64,000 bases of DNA from JAAYUD01 sp963676865 (GTDB taxonomy: Bacteria > Bacteroidota > Bacteroidia > Bacteroidales > Bacteroidaceae): positions 3,472,001-3,536,000 of the forward strand of contig CAXXSS010000001.1 in NCBI GenBank assembly GCA_963676865.2, read 5' to 3'. The notes beneath the pieces were generated by a model. That model worked only from the letters and a program-made list of their open reading frames with translations. It did no database searches and was not told the DNA's origin. Position 1 is the first letter of the stretch, and each line of letters opens with the position of its first letter. Both the position numbers and the translations under genes were made by a program. Shown here piece after piece: positions 58,914-64,000 of the stretch.

Positions 58914-59189
58914 TTATTTAAATAATTCCTTCATTTTTGGCGAAGGTCTGAAACTTAAAGACAATTTGGGAGGAATAAGCATGCGTTGCTGTGTTACGGG
59001 ATTAACCGATATACGTTCTAGTTTCTTCTTCACTTCGAACACGCCAAAGTTTTGGACAGTAATACCCGCATTTTCTCCTTCCAACTGATTTGTCATTACC
59101 TTGATCAGCTTTTGTACACTATCTTGTGTCTCTGTCGTTGAAATACTAAGACGTTTCGACAATTCTTGGATAAATTCTTTGTTGTTCAA
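58914..59189 (-). CDS. HU family DNA-binding protein
   Basis: A 91-residue HU/IHF-like protein. The helical N-terminus (NNKEFIQELSKRLSISTTETQDSVQKLIKVMTNQL) and the beta-arm region (ITVQNFGVFEVKKKLERISVNPVTQQRMLIPPKLSLSFRPSPKMKE) match the family, with the conserved proline in VNPVTQ at the arm tip. It is slightly diverged from standard HU. It lies between rimO (47 bases upstream) and the HU-LysM gene and could form dimers with the latter's HU domain. Confidence 0.93.
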   Translation of the reverse strand: MNNKEFIQELSKRLSISTTETQDSVQKLIKVMTNQLEGENAGITVQNFGVFEVKKKLERISVNPVTQQRMLIPPKLSLSFRPSPKMKELFK

Positions 59190-59236
59190 TGTCTTTCCTC
59201 CTCAGTGTTAATCTCTATATCTCAATGCTGTGTGGT

Positions 59237-60541
59237 TTATGCAACGACAACTTTACCGTAAAGGTCAAATTCGTCGGCATCAATAATCTGTACTTCGTAG
59301 AAGTTTCCTATTTCCAACGTTGCGCCGTCTTTCTTTATCAGTACTTCCGGGTCCACTTCGGGCGAATCGAATTGGGTGCGACCTATATAATAATCGCCTT
59401 CAATACGATCTATGATGGTTTTCAACGTCTGCCCTATTTTGGCGGCCGAGAGTTCGGCGGCTATTTGTTCCTGAATGTTCATCAGCTCATCGAGCCGTTT
59501 CTGTTTTACTTCGGCCGGTATGTTATCTTCATAGTGAAGAGCGGCATACGTTCCTTCCTCCTCCGAGTAGGTGAAAGCCCCCATACGATCGAAGCGAACA
59601 CGACGAACAAACTCTTTCAATTCTTCAAAGTCTTCTTCTGTTTCTCCGGGATGCCCTACCATCAATGTAGTCCTGATGCATATACCCGGTACTTCCTTTC
59701 TGAACTTATCTATGAGTTCATAGGTCTCTTCTTTGGTCACGTGCCTGAGCATCAAATTCAGCATATTGTCGCTGATGTGTTGAAAAGCTATATCGAGATA
59801 TTTGCAGACATTATCGCGTTCTCTAATCACGGGCAGCAGATCCATGGGAAATTGTGCCGGATAAGCATAATGAAGTCTGATCCATTCCACGCCAGGAACA
59901 TCGGATATTTGTCTGACCAGTTCGGCTATCTTCTTTTCCTTGTATATATCTAGTCCGTAATAAGTCAACTCTTGGGCTATCACCTGAAATTCTTTCACAC
60001 CCTGTTTCACCAGATGCTTTACCTCTTCTACGATTTCTTCTATCGGTCGCGATAGGTGCTCGCCTGTCATGATAGGAATTGCACAGTATGAGCAATGACG
60101 GTTGCAGCCTTCCGATATTTTGAGGTAGGCATAATGCGGGGTCGTTGTCAGTGTGCGTTCGTTGTAATATTCTTTATGATATTCGGCTCCTAGGTCGCTA
60201 AGAACTTCTTTCCAGTTGAACTTGCCGTAAAAGCGATCTACTTGCGGTATTTCTTCCGTCAATTCTTGCTGGTAGCGTTCCGACAGACAGCCCATCACAT
60301 AAAGCTTTTTGAGCCGTCCTTCTTTCTTGGCTTGGGCAAATTCCAGAATCATATCGATCGATTCTTGTTTTGCCGCTTCGATGAATCCACAAGTGTTGAT
60401 GATGGCTATTTCGCCTTTGGGTGTTTCGGGATCATGTGCTACATTAAATCCGTTGGCTTCAAACTGGCGAATCAAATGTTCCGAATCTACCAGATTCTTG
60501 GAACATCCCATCGTGATGATATCTACTTTGTGTTTTCTCAT
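59237..60541 (-). CDS. rimO: Ribosomal protein S12 methylthiotransferase RimO
   Basis: A 434-residue radical-SAM enzyme that methylthiolates an Asp of ribosomal protein S12. It has the N-terminal UPF0004 domain with three cluster cysteines (MGCSKNLVDSE, NTCGF, MGCLSERY), the radical-SAM motif CNRHCSYCAIP and a C-terminal TRAM domain (about 370-434). RimO rather than MiaB is indicated by length and the N-terminus KVDIITMGCSKNLVDSEHL. Its start overlaps the ftsY stop (ATGA). Confidence 0.96.
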   Translation of the reverse strand: MRKHKVDIITMGCSKNLVDSEHLIRQFEANGFNVAHDPETPKGEIAIINTCGFIEAAKQESIDMILEFAQAKKEGRLKKLYVMGCLSERYQQELTEEIPQVDRFYGKFNWKEVLSDLGAEYHKEYYNERTLTTTPHYAYLKISEGCNRHCSYCAIPIMTGEHLSRPIEEIVEEVKHLVKQGVKEFQVIAQELTYYGLDIYKEKKIAELVRQISDVPGVEWIRLHYAYPAQFPMDLLPVIRERDNVCKYLDIAFQHISDNMLNLMLRHVTKEETYELIDKFRKEVPGICIRTTLMVGHPGETEEDFEELKEFVRRVRFDRMGAFTYSEEEGTYAALHYEDNIPAEVKQKRLDELMNIQEQIAAELSAAKIGQTLKTIIDRIEGDYYIGRTQFDSPEVDPEVLIKKDGATLEIGNFYEVQIIDADEFDLYGKVVVA

Positions 60542-61500
60542 GCTTGCTGGTCGAATAGAGATTCTACAAATTCTTTTTTGCGGAATATCTGCAAATCTTC
60601 CATTCCCTCGCCCAGTCCGATATATTTCACCGGAATTTTGAATTGGTCGGATATGCCTATTACGACACCTCCTTTGGCCGTTCCGTCGAGCTTGGTGATG
60701 GCAAGTCCTGTCACTTCCGTAGCCAATGTGAACTGTTTGGCCTGTTCGAAAGCATTTTGACCTGTAGAGCCGTCCAGAACCAATAATACTTCGTTTGGAG
60801 CCCCCGGTATTACTTTCTTCATCACGTTCTTTATCTTGGTCAACTCATTCATCAAGTTGATTTTATTGTGCAGACGTCCTGCTGTGTCAATCAATACGAT
60901 ATCTGCATTGTTGGCCACGGCAGAGTTGAGCGTATCGAAAGCTACCGAAGCCGGATCGGATCCCATTTTTTGTTTTATAACCGGTGCTCCTACCCTATTG
61001 CCCCATATTTCCAATTGCTCAATGGCGGCCGCACGAAAAGTATCGGCAGCACCCAGATAGACCGATTTGCCGGCTTTCTTGAATTGATAGGCTATCTTGC
61101 CTATTGTCGTAGTCTTCCCTACTCCGTTCACCCCAACTACCATAATGACATACGGTGTGTGGTGGTCGGTAGGTATGTCAAAGTCGGCCACATCGGTCGT
61201 ATTGTTTTCATTGAGCAGCGATTCTATCTCTTCACACAAGATGGTGTTCAGTTCGCTTGTATTCACGTATTTATCTTGAGCGGCTCTCTTCTCAATACGT
61301 TCTATGATTTTGAGTGTCGTATCTACTCCGACATCAGATGTAATAAGTATTTCTTCCAGATTGTCAAGAACTTCGTCGTCGACTTTAGATTTACCAACTA
61401 CGGCGCGAGCGATCTTACCAAAGACACTTTCTTTGGTTTTCGATAAGCCTTTATCGAGTGTCGCTTTGTTTTCTTTGGAGAAAAAGCTGAAAATTCCCAT
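60538..61500 (-). CDS. ftsY: Signal recognition particle receptor FtsY
   Basis: A 320-residue SRP-type GTPase that docks SRP-ribosome complexes at the membrane. The N domain covers about 1-95 and the G domain about 110-318, with VGVNGVGKTTTIGKIA (G1), LGAADTFRAAAIEQL (DTFRAAA), DTAGR (G3), TKLDGTAKGG (G4) and the closing YIGLGEGMEDLQIF. The acidic A domain of E. coli FtsY is absent, as in many bacteria. First gene of the ftsY-rimO-HU-HU/LysM series. Confidence 0.97.
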   Translation of the reverse strand: MGIFSFFSKENKATLDKGLSKTKESVFGKIARAVVGKSKVDDEVLDNLEEILITSDVGVDTTLKIIERIEKRAAQDKYVNTSELNTILCEEIESLLNENNTTDVADFDIPTDHHTPYVIMVVGVNGVGKTTTIGKIAYQFKKAGKSVYLGAADTFRAAAIEQLEIWGNRVGAPVIKQKMGSDPASVAFDTLNSAVANNADIVLIDTAGRLHNKINLMNELTKIKNVMKKVIPGAPNEVLLVLDGSTGQNAFEQAKQFTLATEVTGLAITKLDGTAKGGVVIGISDQFKIPVKYIGLGEGMEDLQIFRKKEFVESLFDQQA

Positions 61501-61522
61501 ATAATTTCGTCTTAATATGGTA

Positions 61523-61530
61523 CAAAGATA
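61523..61530 (-). promoter_or_regulatory. -7 box for the ftsY operon
   Basis: TATCTTTG on the minus strand, 22 bases before the ATG at 61500. The stretch 61531-62161 behind it holds no gene that I can support; it carries repeat copy 3 and a long hairpin. Confidence 0.8.
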
Positions 61531-61701
61531 GTGTATGCCGAGCGCAATACAAAGAATAAATTAGAAAATTCTTAAAGCCTGTTTAAATTTTATAGATTAA
61601 TGATTTTATGTTGACCACTTTGAGCAATTCTTTATCTATAGACTTTTGTAGAGGAAGACGATTATCTCGAGATTTTGAAAATATTGTAAAAAGTACTCCG
61701 T

Positions 61702-61799
61702 TGTCGTATGTTAGTTTTTGCGGTGACGTCCTTATGTTTTTCTGAAAACGTATGGACGTCAACAAATTTAGGGGCATATGTGGTTTTAGGAAGATAAGA
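61702..61799. repeat. 98-bp dispersed palindromic repeat, copy 3
   Basis: Third copy, sharing cgtatgttagttttt, ggtgacgtcc, tgaaaacgtatggacgtcaa and ttaggggcatatg with the others. The left arm of the central palindrome has cttatg where copy 2 has catacg, so the stem is imperfect here. It lies upstream of ftsY, outside any gene. Confidence 0.78.
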
Positions 61800-62003
61800 A
61801 CAACACAGATTTGTTGAAATAATCGTGTTCCACTGACTATTTAAAATATGAATATTTTCAGTCATTCTGATACTTTCTTATCCGAACATCGGCTACAGTA
61901 CCGTGTAGAACACTATTTTCGTTCTTGTTTCAGTACTCGAATGTAAAGTTCAATAAGAGCGAGATATGCCTATGTTGAGCGCAAATCGTTGATATACAGC
62001 GAC

Positions 62004-62067
62004 AAATTCATAAGGACGAAACTAAAAGTTTGTATGTATAAACTTTTAGTTTCGTCCTTATGAATTT
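62004..62067. repeat. Perfect 28-bp inverted repeat with 8-base loop
   Basis: Arms at 62004-62031 and 62040-62067 are exact complements (aaattcataaggacgaaact and on). The word ttcgtccttat occurs again directly at 62073-62083. The right side is T-rich (gaatttttatttt), so the hairpin could act as a terminator on the plus strand, but no plus-strand gene lies upstream. It is 95 bases from the 3' end of the M48-like gene. Confidence 0.88.
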
Positions 62068-62161
62068 TTATTTTCGTCCTTATCATTTTTTGAAAGCAAA
62101 GGTTCAATTGTGGTGTGTCAAGAAATACTACTTCAGTGTAGTTAATAAAGTATTAGAATTG

Positions 62162-63679
62162 CTATTTTTGCTTCAGGCTATCTAGCCATCCTTTTTCGGA
62201 TTTTACCCATTCAGCCTCTTTCTGATTATCTCTTAATTGTTTGCTATAATTATCCAGAGCATCAGCGTATTGTTGCATTACATTTGTGGCTTCGTCCTTT
62301 CTGCTGAGTCTCATCAATAGTTGTATGCGTGGACGAAAAATATCCATATTCGTTGTTGTCGATATTTCTTGTGCCTTGTCCAGCAGTTTCAGGCATTCTT
62401 CATCGCTTTCGTTTGTTACGGTCGTGTTCATCTTGGCTTGGGCCAATATCACATAGTCTTGGCTGTCGGCCAATCCGTTCTTCATATTTTTCCGTATCAA
62501 TTGTTCGGCATACTCATAGCGTTTGTCGTCCAAGTACATCCGGGCGTTCGAGGTCACTACGTTTGCCGTGGCTTTCAAGTACGTAGGACTCACCAGTACA
62601 GAGTCGCATCCACCCAGACTATTCAGTCTGTTGGTGAGCCATTTGCAGCTCACGTAGCGTGGTATGCCTTTCGTCACGTTCTGCGATTCATAGAATTGTC
62701 TTATTTTGTAGAGTGCCGACGGAAGTGCGTTCACATTCATTCCCTTGAGCTGCAAGAAACAGGTAGCTACCGAGTCGGCCAGTGCGTCTTGCTCTAGCGT
62801 ATAGTTCATACCCAAGCGATTTACATCTTTCACATTGGCAAGCGACACGATCGTCCCTATTCCCGAGGCTACCGCAATGCCGGCAGCAACATTATTATTG
62901 TGATCACTGTTTATTGCTGCGTCGAGTGCCACATTTGTAAGTTGGCCCAGAAACATACCCCAAAAGGCGGCATGCCGTGAACGGGCTTCGGCACGCACTA
63001 CATTGTCTAGCTGATGATCTAGCAGATAATGGCACATCTCATTGGTGATAACCGCCGTGAGTTCGTCTTCCGAGTCCAACGTACAAAGCAAACCCGAGCT
63101 GACCACCATTGTTCCGTTGGGCAACATAAAGGTATCCGGTTCGGGAGAAGCAATGACTCTTACCGTAAGATGTTCGGCACGATAGGGGTCTATACTGACC
63201 GAATAGGCTGCTGCAAAATTGGACTGTACAAAGTCGTTCACATAGTTGTCATGGTAGTCTATGTCTTTCAATCGCGTCAGATAGTCTTGCGATTCGTTGC
63301 TCAGTTCTTTTCTGAACGAATTGCGATAGCCTTTCTTTGCAAAATACTGATACATGCCACATTTTAATGCTATCGATTGCCAAAATTCAGCAGCATTTTT
63401 AGGTTCTATCGCAAAAATATAAGAGTCCCTTAGTGGAACATATAGCTGAGTAGAATCGATCAAAGCCAGTATAGCAGGCTTCTTGTTGTTCTCCTTGCGA
63501 AAGACAATACCTTGAATGGTTAGCGGGGTGCCTGCTTTGTGTCGCTTGTATGAGCTCGTCAGGGTGCCTTTCATATTGAACGGCTCTCCCCAGTAGCTGA
63601 TAGCAGTGTCTTGTGCCGACACAGGGAGCGTGATCACTTCAATAAAAAGCACTAAAACTAAAAGAATCTTTTTCATCAT
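62162..63679 (-). CDS. M48-like protein with altered zinc motif
   Basis: A 505-residue exported protein (signal peptide 1-22, ending VSAQ). Residues 170-320 fit the M48 metalloprotease domain: FMLPNGTMVVSSGLLCTLDSEDELTAVITNE (about 184-214), then the position of HExxH reads NEMCH (213-217), followed by DHQ; the downstream acidic residues EQDALAD (296-302) are kept. The first zinc-binding His is thus Asn (codon AAT), one base from His. The C-terminal 150 residues look like TPR helices. It may be an inactive homologue with a binding role. No lipobox. Confidence 0.85.
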   Translation of the reverse strand: MMKKILLVLVLFIEVITLPVSAQDTAISYWGEPFNMKGTLTSSYKRHKAGTPLTIQGIVFRKENNKKPAILALIDSTQLYVPLRDSYIFAIEPKNAAEFWQSIALKCGMYQYFAKKGYRNSFRKELSNESQDYLTRLKDIDYHDNYVNDFVQSNFAAAYSVSIDPYRAEHLTVRVIASPEPDTFMLPNGTMVVSSGLLCTLDSEDELTAVITNEMCHYLLDHQLDNVVRAEARSRHAAFWGMFLGQLTNVALDAAINSDHNNNVAAGIAVASGIGTIVSLANVKDVNRLGMNYTLEQDALADSVATCFLQLKGMNVNALPSALYKIRQFYESQNVTKGIPRYVSCKWLTNRLNSLGGCDSVLVSPTYLKATANVVTSNARMYLDDKRYEYAEQLIRKNMKNGLADSQDYVILAQAKMNTTVTNESDEECLKLLDKAQEISTTTNMDIFRPRIQLLMRLSRKDEATNVMQQYADALDNYSKQLRDNQKEAEWVKSEKGWLDSLKQK

Positions 63680-63739
63680 TCAGTTGTATAAAAATCTTTT
63701 ATCTTCGGTTAGAATACCACAATATTACAATTTAATTTG

Positions 63740-63913
63740 ATGAAAAGAGCTATCTTGTGTCTATATTTAATACTTTTTTCATCATTGTGTTCTATTTCTT
63801 GGCATGACGCGCCTTATTCGACGTTCATACCGCCGTCTATTTTCGTGTTCTTGCAAGCTCCTATTTACGGTGTTTATACCTTCAAGCACATTGCCTTCAT
63901 TCTCTATCGGTAA
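63740..63913 (+). CDS. Possible 57-residue membrane or exported peptide
   Basis: Frame from ATG 63740 to TAA 63913. It begins MKRAILCLYLILFSSLCS, a good hydrophobic or signal-like segment after two basic residues, followed by ISWHDAPYSTFIPPSIFVFLQAPIYG, also largely hydrophobic. It is divergent from the M48-like gene. I know no family for it. The signal-like N-terminus is in its favour; lack of a visible promoter and small size are against it. Confidence 0.4.
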   Translation: MKRAILCLYLILFSSLCSISWHDAPYSTFIPPSIFVFLQAPIYGVYTFKHIAFILYR

Positions 63914-63946
63914 TTTCTGATAGCGAATGAGGTTTTATTGTGACTA

Positions 63947-64000
63947 TCAATCTATCACTTTCTTTCCCCTACTCAGCACCCAATATCCCAGTGCTCCACC
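63947..64000 (-). CDS. C-terminal end of an unidentified gene, cut by the window edge
   Basis: Read on the minus strand from 64000, the frame GGALGYWVLSRGKKVID ends in TGA at 63947. The glycine-rich hydrophobic segment followed by a basic end looks like the last membrane helix of a membrane protein with its tail in the cytoplasm. Too short to name. Confidence 0.45.
   Translation of the reverse strand, partial: GGALGYWVLSRGKKVID

Noticed and set aside
61583..61865. Two minus-strand frames upstream of ftsY
   Set aside because: They run through dispersed repeat copy 3 in different frames, have no sensible start signal and show no protein-like pattern.

Overview
The window looks like chromosomal DNA of a Bacteroides or close relative (Bacteroidales). 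The grounds are AT-rich intergenic DNA, many promoters with the Bacteroidetes -7 box TAnnTTTG, a complete aerotolerance (Bat) operon, families largely confined to Bacteroidales (DUF4919, NigD-like, DUF5606, DUF6452/DUF6048, DMP19), a MetH without the reactivation domain, and a small SRP RNA of the Bacteroides type. Species cannot be decided from the sequence alone. No CRISPR array, rRNA, prophage or conjugation module was seen.

Layout. 0-1.9 kb: a decayed dispersed element whose 70-bp perfect palindrome is interrupted by an intact ISAs1-family insertion sequence. 1.9-8.5 kb: two secreted hypotheticals, an AlaX-like editing protein, an Hsp20 gene behind a strong sigma-54-type promoter, a sodium:solute symporter, EngB, a DUF1573 protein, MsrA and a cyclophilin. 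8.8-15.7 kb: an ECF sigma factor coupled to an anti-sigma-like/beta-barrel fusion, then a tight operon of glycosyltransferase, PAS histidine kinase (with a damaged ATP site), stand-alone receiver and phosphatase/nuclease. 15.7-28.5 kb: MetH, SmpB, membrane and lipoproteins, a candidate small RNA, a long perfect inverted repeat, QueC, an OPT transporter with a DUF1460 amidase, LipB and YigZ. 28.5-28.7 kb: SRP RNA directly followed by tRNA-Thr. 28.9-39.7 kb: mainly housekeeping genes (glycosyltransferase, MntP, ApbE, NadE, queuosine-precursor transporter, PyrG, YidC).

39.8-47 kb is the accessory stretch: two flavodoxin-fold reductases whose upstream regulatory DNA is nearly the same although the proteins differ, an HxlR regulator and a broken copy of it, an intact IS66 element, a second copy of the dispersed element, and an unrecognised 490-residue protein. 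47-61.5 kb returns to conserved genes on the minus strand: a universal stress protein, the moxR-DUF58-batABCDE operon, and ftsY-rimO-HU-HU/LysM. The window ends with an M48-like protein whose HExxH motif reads NExxH, a possible 57-residue membrane peptide and the tail of a gene running off the edge.

The most interesting unexplained structure is non-coding: a ~98-bp palindromic repeat in three intergenic copies, four separate long (near-)perfect hairpins, and the two-copy palindrome-bearing element. Among proteins, the HU-transmembrane-LysM protein (a possible nucleoid-to-wall tether), the pseudokinase-like sensor and the sigma-54-driven chaperone merit follow-up.
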